Positions 45,651 through 55,350 of a DNA stretch of 64,000 bases are shown in pieces. The DNA comes from Datura wrightii (taxonomy: Eukaryota > Streptophyta > Magnoliopsida > Solanales > Solanaceae), in the NCBI GenBank assembly GCA_035772735.1, contig JASDFA010000007.1, forward strand, positions 147,249,001-147,313,000. Direction: 5' to 3'. The position numbers and the translations under genes are program-made. Every line of letters starts with the position of its first letter. Positions within the stretch are counted from its first letter, which is position 1. The notes beneath the pieces are model-generated. The model worked only from the letters and a program-made list of their open reading frames with translations, did not search any database and was not told where the DNA came from.

Positions 45651-46854
45651 CTAATTGTCCTAAGAAACATCTGATCCGTGGAAACATTTAGCACTTATTA
45701 AACAAACTATACTATCACCTTAGATTGACCTATGGAGGAGTTTTGCTCATTAGCCATTATACTTTATTCCAGCTTCATGAATACAATAGAACCCAAAAAC
45801 TCTCTCTGTGATCTAAGCAATCACTGATGATCATGATGCTCTGATCTTGTCAAATTTAACTGCAATTTAAGCACCTATCAGATTGGCATAATGACGCCAC
45901 AAACAGTTGCTTACATTGGTCTGACAGAAATAGCAAGTGGTAGACTCGTGAATCAAAACTGTGAAGGAACAGGCAGAAGAAGGGCAAAACTTAGGCACTC
46001 ATGGAAAGTAGAAGATAGGGATCTGTATCATAGGAGAAGCATCATATTATGTTAACTCACATCTCCTAGGTTAAAAATTACTCTATTTTCATGGGGACGC
46101 TGGCGATAACAGTGGGGGTGGGAGGTAGGAGTATGGCACTCTAGCAGATTACAGCTACACTGTTCCAAGCTACACATGCCAGAACATCTCCATGATTAGT
46201 TTATTCATTTGACAAAGGAAAGCCAAACACTAAGCTAAAAGTAAAACGACATATCAACTGTTTGAAGAATGGATATATTAGTTGTAATTTGGTTCTTTGG
46301 CTTGTTCACTTTTATATAATTAATACAACACTCCATTTTGGTACCCAAATTAGTGCTTCATCTATTTTTATTCCCCAAATTATTACAGTCCGCAGTTTTA
46401 CGTCCAATTTGCAAGAAAAATAAAAGAATCACAATCATCCAACTTCAAAAAAATACACGATCCAGTTGAAAATCCTTGATAGTTTTCATTTTTATTCATA
46501 CTTCCTCCTTTTTCATCTGTTTGATAAGATAAAGGAACGAATCAATAATGGAGAATTAAACAACTAACCTCCAAAAGTGCTTTGCACTACATCAGACTTC
46601 ATCATAGACTCGTGACATTCACAGGACAACTATAGTTTGACTGACTTCTACCTAGCCTAGTCAAGTGTTGATCTTCCTAACAGAATATGAAAGAATCCAT
46701 CAAGCTAGCCATTCATGAGCTAATTTACAACTGAGTCAACTCCTGCTGGTTTCCCATAGCTTGCCGAAGTATCAGCTTTTCTTGTCATCTTTCTCTTCAT
46801 CCCGCCTGAACCCTGATGCGGCTCTCTGAGAACTCTTGTGCTTGAGTCTCAGAT
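45651..46854. other. Intergenic; includes probable 3' flank of TAF8 retrocopy
   Basis: No gene is supported. Minus-strand text next to 46855 (DLRLKHKSSQRAASGFRRDE, ending before 46775) may be the frameshifted end of the TAF8 copy or its 3'UTR. No clear poly(A) tract was found. Confidence 0.35.
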
Positions 46855-47786
46855 CTAAAGAATCGCACAAGACTTTCTTATCAGGTTATACTCTAAACAG
46901 ACAACATGCCTCATGTCAGGAGGATTTTTCTCCATGTCATATCCGGTTTCAGAAGGATCATCCTTCATTGCCTCAATTGCAGTAGAAAACAGCCCCGGTA
47001 TGGAAACGTGGTTTTTGTCTGTTTCATTGGAAAGTTTAGCTGCAAGAGCAACTGCAGCTATATCTTTTCTCCAGCTTCTGAAGGCATTGCAAGACATGGC
47101 TTTTCTCATGCATTAGCACTTGATCCAATCCTAACACCATAGTTGATGCCTCATCTGAACCATTGCATACCAATCGCTGTTGTAAATTCAACAAAGACCT
47201 TTCTGCCTTGCTAACTCAATTTTATCAGCTCGGGGTTGGAGGCTCTTTTGTTCCATGGAAAGTTATGTATGTAAGTATGCCGGTCAGGAAATGCAGGCAG
47301 CCATAAAGGTATGTGCTTAAATGCTGGTGTTCACCCATTCGTGCTATCGGCCTTCTATCTTTGACTACAGGAAAATGTGGAAGACGTTGGAAAAAGGGGA
47401 TCTTTTGAGCTAATTTCACAAACTCAACAATCTCCCCGATAATACGAGAATCGGATGATCAACAATGGTTCACTCTGATGCACCTGTGGACGCAGCCATA
47501 TCCTCTAATCCTTCAATTACATCAAAGAAATTAAAGTCTTGCCAAGGTAGCATATGTAATTAAGGGGTCGTTTGGTTATCCCAATGCAATAACTTTATCT
47601 ATTCCATTCCCCGTATGAAAAGACCCCTAACTGTAATATCAGCAATAAACTCAAGAGCTGGTTCATTGAAACCTTAAAATCCAATAATTTCACATACATT
47701 CTCGATATTTCTCGACCATTTGAGCTCTTTCTTGCCTATCATCAACAACTCTTTTTCCCTTTTTCTCTTTCACCTCCATCGTTCAT
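46855..47786 (-). pseudogene. TAF8: Processed pseudogene of TFIID subunit TAF8
   Basis: Minus-strand remnants follow one another in TAF8 order without introns: ATG at 47786 with MNDGGEREKGKRVVDDRQER; GFNEPALEFIADITV (histone-fold part); DVIEGLEDMAASTGASE; IVEFVKLAQKIPFF, QRLPHFPVVKDRRP; LPAFPDRHTYIH, the 'PPGKHIPAWLPAFPD.HTY' signature region in decayed form; ADKIELARQ; and a C-terminal stretch around NHVSIPGLFSTAIEAMKDDP. TAF8 is a bromodomain-type histone-fold subunit of the TFIID general transcription factor. Several stops and frameshifts and a 64-bp MITE break it. Lack of introns and an attached 5'UTR-like tract to about 48060 indicate retroposition of an mRNA. The assignment is from memory of TAF8 motifs. 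Confidence 0.7.
47574..47637. mobile_element. 64-bp Harbinger-type micro-MITE in the TAF8 copy
   Basis: Starts GGGGTCGTTTGGTTATCC and ends AAAAGACCCC, short inverted ends of the same kind as the 430-bp element at 3377. It is flanked by TAA on each side (47571-47573 and 47638-47640). It sits where the TAF8 histone-fold sequence is interrupted, so it arrived after the retrocopy. Confidence 0.65.
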
Positions 47787-48368
47787 ATTCAAAATCTAGA
47801 ATCATTTAGGAGCTTTTCCTCAAAAATCTTACCTTTCAGCTCAAACATTGGCTTACTTGTTGAACACAGAGTGCCCCTAACAAAAAGAAGCATAAACAAA
47901 TTATTCAACAAACAAAATACGGAGCTGCAAATCCCTATCCCTATCACAACCCGCAAAGCGTGAAACCCTAGATACCGGATTGCATTATCGACCAAACGAA
48001 AAACTCTAGCCCGCGTAGAAGGGACCTCTTGGAAGCGACTGAAAGAGTTAAAATCAGAGCTGAGGACTTTTATTTGTAGAAGGAATTTGATCTCTCATTA
48101 CAGCTTCTTTGGATTGTTTTTACTTATTGTATTGCATGGTCAGTTCAAATATAGTATTTGTTTTGACAATTATTTAAATTTTATTGTGTGTACAAATAAT
48201 TTTTATGTAATAATTGATTCCGTGTTTTTGGTTTATCTGTATTTATTTTATTGTATTTTTATTTTGTTTTTTTAAATTTTTTTTTATCTGTATTTATTAT
48301 ATTGTATTTTTATTCTAACTTTTTAACCCCTCATATTCTATTTTTTGATATATTGTATTAATAGGAAA

Positions 48369-49179
48369 TAGGGGTGGGCAAAAAAACCGAAAACCGAAAA
48401 ACCGAACCGAACCGAATTAATTCGGTTTTTCGGTTTCGGTTTTTTCGGTTTTTCGGTTTTCATATTTCGGTTTTTCGGTTTTTCGGTTTAACCGAAATTT
48501 TACAATTTTTTTTTTTAAAAATTATAACTTAATTTCAAAAAAATAAAAATACTACACCCAACCCAAATCTCAAAGCACATTTACATTTAGAGAATTATTT
48601 ATATAATTGATACAATTGCTTAAGTTTTTTTTACAAATAACAAGTTTTATAATAGTTTTAGCATGTTAAGAAAATTCTTACTATTATTAATATGCTTTGA
48701 AAGAAAAATGAAATATATAATATTTATTTAACAAGAAATTAGGGACCATAGATTATTAAAATCTTAAAAGACCCTTAACTTTTTATTGGTTTTGTTATAA
48801 GGATATTAAGCATATGAGAAAATTTATTATCAAAAATTCAAATGTTATGTATGTACTACTAAATGTAAATCAATTGATCCCACTATTTTCTTTATTTAAA
48901 AAGTTAAAATTAAGCTTAGTTGAATTAAACTTTAGAATTCAAACTTAAAATAATTTATTTTGAATTTAAAAAGATAAAACAACTCATTTTTAATTTAAAA
49001 AGTAGCTCATTTTGTAAGTTAAAAAATAGCCCATTAATTAGGCCCATAACCGAAAAAACCGAATTAGAAAAACCGAAAAAACCGAACCGAACCGAATTAG
49101 TTGGGTTCGGTGTTCGGTACACTACATGAAAAACCGAAAACCGAAAAAACCGAACCGAAAAACCGAATGCCCACCCCTA
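48369..49179. mobile_element. hAT-type non-autonomous element, 811 bp
   Basis: Perfect 12-bp inverted ends (TAGGGGTGGGCA / TGCCCACCCCTA) and perfect 8-bp target duplications ATAGGAAA (48361-48368 and 49180-49187), the diagnostic hAT size. Both subterminal regions are filled with AACCGAA/TTCGGTT repeats pointing inward in opposite senses, so the ends can pair over more than 100 bases. The AT-rich middle has no transposase frame. The right end lies 242 bases upstream of the thylakoid-gene ATG. Confidence 0.9.
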
Positions 49180-49420
49180 ATAGGAAAGGAATACAGCATT
49201 GTATTTATCTATTCCTAAATTCTAGAATAATTACTTGCCTTCCTCATCAAACGACAAGCCAAGTTTCACTTTTATTTTTTATTTATTGATTGATTAATTT
49301 ATTTTTTGCTTAAAAAAAAGAAAAAAGAAGAGGGGAAAAGAATATGAATAAATTAAGCACAGTACAATATTCTAGAGTGAGGATACGTGCTCATTTGAAT
49401 AGACACAAGAACACTGAGAC

Positions 49421-52400
49421 ATGGCTTCTCTTTTCCATCTTCCTTCATCTCTCACATTCCGCAACATTTATCACTCTCCTCCTTCCAATCCCATCAATCC
49501 ATCACATTCCCATTTCCGATTTTCAGTCCGGAATGAAAACCCACCTCCCCAATTATCCAAAATTTCAGAATTTTCATCCAAGACTTTGAATTTCTTGCTC
49601 TCTGGTTCTTTAGCTCTTGCTCTCTCACTCACAGGTCATTACCTTTTCCCTAAAATTATTGTTTCATACGTTGTCTTTTTGGCGTTTCTACAATTGGGTT
49701 CTTGTTAAATCTTACAATTTCGACTTTATTTGCTTGTTTCGCATCCTAAAGATCGTTAGAACTGTAAATTGATGCTCGGAATTTCCTTTTTTTTTACCTG
49801 TACCTATGTTTTAAAAGCTTAGATGGGTTGTAAATTTTTGCAAAAGCGAGTTTTGAGGAATTCAGAGTAAGCAGATAGCTCAATATGAAGACTGAATTAT
49901 CTGGGAGCTCATAGTTAAGTTTGATTTGTAGTAAAATTTATCTTAATTGTGATTGTTCTCCCTCTTGTATGAAGTATAGGTCCTCGTGGAATACTTTGTA
50001 GCTAATGTAAATATTGATTTCAGATTAACATGAAGTCCATTTCATGAATATGCTTATGTGAGTTTCCCAAAGTATAGCGCGTGCAAAGCGAGGATAAAGG
50101 AGGAGGGTTGCCTTAGGTTCAAGGTCAGCATATAAGTAATGTGCCTATGACGAATACTCTGTAGGATTCATACAGTCAACTCGAGCTAGGATAGTTGATT
50201 GATTGATAAATCCACCCATCATAAAACTTTGGTTTATAGCACCTAAGGGTGTGACTCAGTGGTCAATGAATTGGGTTGAGAACCATGAGGTCTCAGGTTT
50301 AATTCTCAAAAGAGGCCAAAAAAACTAGGTGTTCTCTTCCTATATGTTCAACATTGGGTGGGAGCAAGTACCTGTGGAACTAGTCGAGGTGCGTGCAAGC
50401 TGAACCGAACACCACAGTGTAAGAGCTTAAGTTGTCCATAAGAGTGAGCATCCACTGCAACTTGTAAATAGGATCAATTTCTTGAACCAGACATAAATTT
50501 ATGCTTCGCGTCGAAAGTATTGGGTACTGGGTTCAGGTGAACTTGGTACCACAAGGCTACATTCACCTCTGTCTTGAACTCTCACTCTCTAGCCAGATGC
50601 ATGCTGCTCTAAACTATTTGATTATGTTCTTAAGTTTCCTTGTCCTAACAATCCTATAATCTGCACCTAACATTTGATAAGTGATTTCTGATCTTCAACA
50701 TCTTGCTTTTCTTCTGTAAGAAACAATACCATATTACCTTTCAAATGTAGCTAAGGGAAAGCAGACTGCTGGCTTCAACAGCCATCATCCAAAACTCTAA
50801 CTTGAGACCTGAAATTATCATATAGAGCTCTTCTTTCCAGCCTTACTTACCCCTATGAACAAGACATTCTGCACGTGATGCCAAATTTTCCTGGGGATGG
50901 GCCAGAGAAGTATTGGATAAATACATGCTTCCGGTGGAATCTCCAAAGCAGTTCTCTAGTTTAGCAACAAAAGAGAACATCTTGTAGACCTTAATGGCAT
51001 TGAATTATGTTAGCGAAGATATATTCACTTGATTTAAAATGTTGAAATGGCACAGCATTTGAAGTCATTCTGGTATCATCTTACTTCATAAATATAAAGT
51101 AAGTGCTATCTTAACAATTCGAATGTTAGTAGTTCCTATTAAATTAATATAATTTTTGGTTAATTCTTTCTTATTTGCATAACTATGATTTGCTTCTTGT
51201 TTATGTCTTACGCTTATGCTTCACTGTTCCCATCTATATGCCAGAATCTCTTTCCATCCAGAGAAAATGATACTTCTTGAGCTTCTCAGATGCTCTTTTC
51301 AGTCATGAAGGGAATGAATAATTTTCTGTTTCAGCAGGGAATGTGCTTCAGAAAATTGCCGAATATGTTTTTCTGGATATGTTTTAATTCTTAGGAAATG
51401 TGTGCTTTGATACTTCTGGATTTATTTTTTTTGATTAGTATGTTGAGTGAAAAAAAACCTTACCATTGTAGGAGTTGGTATTGCTGAGGGAAAGGTTGGG
51501 GTGAACAAGCCGGAATTGCTTCCTAAGGAGTTTACTCCTGTTATTGATGTTGCTGGCTTCCTTTCGGATGGTCAGGTGTGATTTATGGTCCCTTGATAGG
51601 AGAGGCATTTCATTGTGCTTATGCTCCACAACATACTTCCTTGCCTTGCCTTGATTCCTCTCTAATTTATTTTCTCTGCTAAAAGACTTTGGATACACGG
51701 TTTAAGAATATTGCCCTTCTAATGCATGAATTTGAATCTAAAAGCAAGGACTTTGGTTTCTTGCATGCATTATCTTTTCCTATGCTTAGTAATGTTTACT
51801 TGAACTGAAAGAGCTTCTATTTCATATGAAAGGAAAAAAAAAGCTCATGATTATTACTAGTTTACAGGAGAAAAGACTTGCACAAGAGATCAGAGATATA
51901 GAAAAGGATACTGGTTTTAAGCTGAGAGTTTTAGCTCAGAACTACCCTGATACGCCTGGTACATATACTATTATTGGTGTCTAACTATCTCCCAGCTTAG
52001 TTAAACTTTTTTAAAAGTGTAATGGTGATGTTTCAAACTTTCAATGCTATACTCACAGGATTAGCTATCAAAGATTTTTGGCAAGTGGACGACAGGACTA
52101 TAGTTTTTGTTGCTGATCCTACATTTGGTAAATATGCCAGAATCCTTCTTTTTGAGATTAAAATCTGTGCTGTTGAATTATTTTCTGGTGCTTATTGTGC
52201 TTCGCTCAGGAAACATACTGAATTTCAACGTTGGAGCTACTGTGGATCTTGATATTCCACGTAGCTTCTGGAGCCGTTTGGCAGGGACATACGGAAACAT
52301 GTTTTATTGGAAAGAAAAGGTAAAACTGTTAATTTTCCTTTTCCCTTGAGTTACATTTTGGAGATTTTGAAGATTGAATCTTGTCTAAATCTGATGTGTG

Positions 52401-52499
52401 AAACAGGGTGAAGATGCGTCTATTGAGGCTGCTGTTATGGCAATATCAAGCTGCTTGAGAGAACCAGTTGGCCCGAATAATTGCTCGGAGGTAAAGTAA
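49421..52499 (+). CDS. Thylakoid lumen TPM-domain protein (15-kDa protein 2-like)
   Basis: Six exons by GT-AG sites: 49421-49634, 51472-51575, 51868-51958, 52059-52127, 52210-52319 and 52407-52499. The phases join to 226 residues. The N-terminus (MASLFHLPSSLTFRN) is Ser/Pro-rich like a chloroplast transit peptide. A hydrophobic lumenal-targeting segment with no twin arginine (LNFLLSGSLALALSLTG) follows, then a likely processing site before GVGIAEG. The mature part carries KPELLPKEFTPVIDVAGFLS, KDTGFKLRVLAQNYPDTPG, DDRTIVFVADPTFG and GATVDLDIPRSFWSRLAG. These fit the TPM (TLP18.3-Psb32-MOLO-1) family and, from memory, Arabidopsis thylakoid lumenal 15.0 kDa protein 2. Exact function is not established; relatives act in photosystem II repair. 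No TATA box is obvious, and a hAT element lies just upstream. Confidence 0.88.
50240..50425 (+). repeat. SolS-type SINE in intron 1 of the thylakoid gene
   Basis: CACCTAAGGGTGTGACTCAG begins a tRNA-like head (A box GACTCAGTGGTCAATGAA, B box AGGTTTAATTCTC). AACTAGGTGTTCTCTTCC, AACTAGTCGAGGTGCGTGCA and CTGAACCGAACACCACAG follow. This matches the Solanaceae SolS layout (GTGACTCAGTGGTCAATGAA ... GGAATTAGTCGAGGTGCGCGC). It is moderately diverged and on the same strand as the host gene. Confidence 0.7.
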
Positions 52500-52779
52500 T
52501 ATCTAAATAGCACTGCAGAACTTTGTACATTGATCTCTGTACATTGTATTTCTCGATAAGATATATATCAAAAGCGGGACGAACAATTCAGTGTTGTAAA
52601 ATGTGTTGTTTATTGCCATTGTAAGAAGAAATAAAAAAAGGGTGACAGAAGCAATAGACCATTTATCGTCTTGTGATATTGGCTCATTGAACCCCACTGG
52701 CTTCCCCTATTCAGACAGAAAGAGAGACGTTGTTGTCTTTTAAGGACGTTGGGGAATTGCATTCTATTTTGAAAGAAAA

Positions 52780-52975
52780 TTTCACAGGTGAAGTCTTGGA
52801 GTAACAGTAAAGCTGTCTTCGTGTAACCTATAGGTCATGGTTCGAGCCGTGAAAGCAACTACTAATGCTTGCATTAGAGTTGGTTGTCTACATCACACCC
52901 CTTGAATGCGGCTTTTCTCCGGACCTTATGTAAATGCAAGATGCTTTGTGCATCGGACTATCATTTTTAAAGAAA
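52780..52975 (+). repeat. SolS-type SINE after the thylakoid gene
   Basis: GTGAAGTCTTGGAGTAACAG opens the copy. A B box (GGTCATGGTTCGAGCC) and the body GTTGGTTGTCTACATCACAC, ACCTTATGTAAATGCAAGAT and CTTTGTGCATCGGACTATC follow. These match a second Solanaceae SINE group from memory. It lies about 280 bases beyond the stop codon and may contribute to the transcript end. Confidence 0.65.
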
Positions 52976-53094
52976 ATTTCACACTAACGGTCTCTCGCTT
53001 TTACGGAGAAAACTACATGCATATAGTGTTTCCCCTGATAATATACTCTATATTTGAATAATTCATCTGAGAACATAATATTTAAACAATGGAG

Positions 53095-53645
53095 AGCATA
53101 AAAAATGTTCTTAAACTATGTGAAATTGAACAAAAATGTTCACGGTTTATAATTTGGTTCAAAAATACCTTTGCCATTAGTAGTTTGGTTCAAAAATGTC
53201 TCTGATGTTAATTGCTTGGTCTAAAATGTCCCTATTGTTATTCCCTTCGTTTCAAAATAGGTGGTGTTTTTAGTTTGAGTACACCCTTAAGAAAATTACT
53301 CATCCCTAGATATAAAAATGTATTTTTACCCACTTACCCCTAATAAATATCTTGAAAAAGATGCAACTCTTTAATATATTTTTTGATTTTGTAAAATTGA
53401 AAGAACATCATTAATATCTTCTTGATTATGTAAAACACCATTTATTTTGAAACAAAATCAAAAGGCTAAAGCACTACTTATTTTGAAACGGAGGGAGTAT
53501 TTTATAATTTTTTTTGTCCAAAAGTAAGAATATGGGTGTTTTTGGACTAAACTATTAACGGTGAGGCATTTTTGGATCAAACTATTATTGGAGAGTATTT
53601 TTGTTCAATTTCACATAGTTTAGGGGCATTTTTATCCCTTTTCCT
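53095..53645. mobile_element. MITE with inverted ends, interrupted by a Stowaway
   Basis: Left end text AAAAATGTTCTTAAACTATG, TGAAATTGAACAAAAATG; right end is its inverse (CATTTTT..TTGTTCAATTTCACATAGTTTA). Between them 'AATTTGGTTCAAAAATACC'-like stretches are mirrored by 'GGATCAAACTATT'. In the middle sits a complete Stowaway-type MITE (53241-53497). The outer element is therefore older. Confidence 0.65.
53241..53497. mobile_element. Stowaway-type MITE, 257 bp (nested)
   Basis: Left end TTCCCTTCGTTTCAAAATAG and right end (inverse) CTCCCTCCGTTTCAAAATAA, with TA duplicated at 53239-53240 and 53498-53499, as for Tc1/mariner-derived MITEs. A sister copy of the same family lies at 62827-63078 and a truncated one starts near 55702. 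Confidence 0.8.
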
Positions 53646-54084
53646 TTAAACAATTATGAGTCACAGTAACTAAATCTTTTTCTTTTGCCTGTTTATTAAT
53701 TTAACCCATTTTAACATTCTCAAATTCATCTTACTTTCAATTCTGAAGGGGTAACATTCTCTTAAATTGAAATTGAAAGAGTAAAAAGAAATAAAAGTAG
53801 AGCAATGCAAAGGATTAAAGATCCAAGATCTAGATAGAATCTTAAACAGTTTGTTAAAATGATCTTATATAATTCGCTAATACTAGTAATTTGTTTTCAG
53901 TTATAAAGCATAGGTAACTAGATAATATTCTCAATAAAGTTCAAGTTACTGGTTGGTATAAAATTTGTACAATGTGGCCACCTACAAGTAAATCTTTACA
54001 ACAATTGTTACTTGGTAACTAATTACCTGCTATTGCACATGTTAAACTACCTCTACAATGATAGGTAAAATATCTTTACACTGT

Positions 54085-54200
54085 CATCAGAAACAGCCTC
54101 TCTGTCTCTGAGGTTAGCGATAAGATCTGCATACACTCTATCTTTCTCAGATCGTATTTTGTGAGATTACATTGAATCTGTTGTTATTGTCGTCGTCATT
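54085..54200 (+). repeat. TS-type SINE 3' end
   Basis: Blocks GCGATAAGATCTGCATACAC, CTCTATCTTTCTCAGATCG, TGTGAGATTACATTGAATCT and GTTGTTATTGTCGTCGTC follow the TS SINE order, with a GTTGTT-type tail. It ends about 40 bases beyond the stop of the minus-strand SAUR. Confidence 0.6.
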
Positions 54201-54242
54201 ATATATAACTTACTATATGAACATAATGGAGAAGCACGATAA

Positions 54243-54635
54243 TTAATTTTTTTCAATCTTGAGATGCAAAATAATCTTCTCTAATTCCTCTGGTGGACAA
54301 GGAATTTCCAAAACACCCTTTTGTCTGAATCCATATTCTTCTTCAGCCTTGCTTAATAACCTCAACAATGTTGGACTTTTTAGCCAATTCAAGTCTAAAA
54401 CAAACCTTTTTCTCTGCTCCTTAGTATTGACTGCAAAAATAGCAAAATGTCCTTCCTTCACATCATACGGTACAACTTCTTCATCATCTTCTATCGGCGT
54501 TTCTGCGAATTCAACTCCATTTTCGTCATCACCACGGGGCGAAAATTGAAGAAGATGAGTCTTGATGAGCTTCTTGATTAAAAGCTTAAGTATTATCAAG
54601 CCTTTGATTCTTTCTCCTCCAATTATCTTGAACAT
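54243..54635 (-). CDS. SAUR auxin-responsive protein (130 aa)
   Basis: Single exon from the ATG at 54635 to the stop at 54243. An N-terminal basic/hydrophobic stretch (MFKIIGGERIKGLIILKLLI) and an acidic insert (DDENGVEFAETPIEDDEEVV) precede the SAUR core: VKEGHFAIFAVNTKEQRKRF, VLDLNWLKSPTLLRLLSKAE, EEYGFRQKGVLEIPCPPEEL. This corresponds to the family pattern G.FAVYV...RRF.VP..YL..P.F..LL..AEEE.GF...G.L.IPC. No intron, as usual for SAURs. A T16-17 tract lies in the 5'UTR (A on the gene strand) near 54652-54668, and a TATATATG element lies about 165 bases upstream. It resembles the 61.9-kb SAUR more than the 43.6-kb one. Confidence 0.9.
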   Translation of the reverse strand: MFKIIGGERIKGLIILKLLIKKLIKTHLLQFSPRGDDENGVEFAETPIEDDEEVVPYDVKEGHFAIFAVNTKEQRKRFVLDLNWLKSPTLLRLLSKAEEEYGFRQKGVLEIPCPPEELEKIILHLKIEKN

Positions 54636-54639
54636 TTTC

Positions 54640-54964
54640 CAAATGAGGACTTTTTTTTTTTTTTTTTGAAGTAAAAGTTGTGAGATAATGTGATAGGAGA
54701 AGTTGTAGGGAAGAGGGGATTTTATAATTAGCTAGTGTAGGAGAAGAGAAGGGAGCAAAATGAAATTTCTGAGAGGCTTCAATAATGTGGTCCATTTACA
54801 TATATAAGTTGCCATCCTTGTGTAATTGAAACATTTAATTTTGATGGGTCTTTTTCCTGATTTAATTTGCCAATTATTAATATGTTATCCCAATGTCTAT
54901 TACTAGTGGGGAAAAAAAGATGCATGTATTTGTTGAATAATATCTTCCGGTCATGTAGTGTCAC
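54640..54964. other. Upstream flank of SAUR, no other gene seen
   Basis: Contains the SAUR 5' leader with its homopolymer run and a TATA-like TATATATG (minus strand, about 54798-54806). Nothing else is recognisable. Confidence 0.4.
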
Positions 54965-55350
54965 TGCGGTCAGAGGCGGATTTATCCTTAGGGTCAGAGT
55001 CACGAGTACTCGATAACTTTGAAAAAATGTATGTATATACGTTTATATAGTTTAAATAATATATATATTTCTCTTGCATTGGTTGATTTAGGGTGCACGA
55101 CCCGACTTTAGTCGGGTTCACCTAGATTCAATTCTCACTTAAGCATTTTCGTGAATTCCAATGTTTTGACATTTTAGTAGTTATAATCCAGTTTTTTTGT
55201 TTTCTTAATTGCTTTTTATCTTAATTTTCAGAGAGTTCCATCCAAAATATTGTAATAAGCAATTAATATGTCTATATTATTTGAAAAAAAATATTAACAT
55301 ATCTATATTAAAAATACTTTCAGCACTTTCAATTTGTGAATCCGTCTCCG
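54965..55350. repeat. hAT-type MITE remnant, sixth copy (longer)
   Basis: Left part TCAGAGGCGGATTTATCC, GTCAGAGTCACGAGTACTCG and the mid block TATATACGTTTATATAG; right end TGAATCCGTCTCCGAGCGTC, the inverse of a GACGCTCGGAGACGGATTCA-like left end. The middle contains an insertion-like segment (GGGTGCACGACCCGACTTTA, then GTCGGGTTCACCTAGATTC). Confidence 0.45.
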
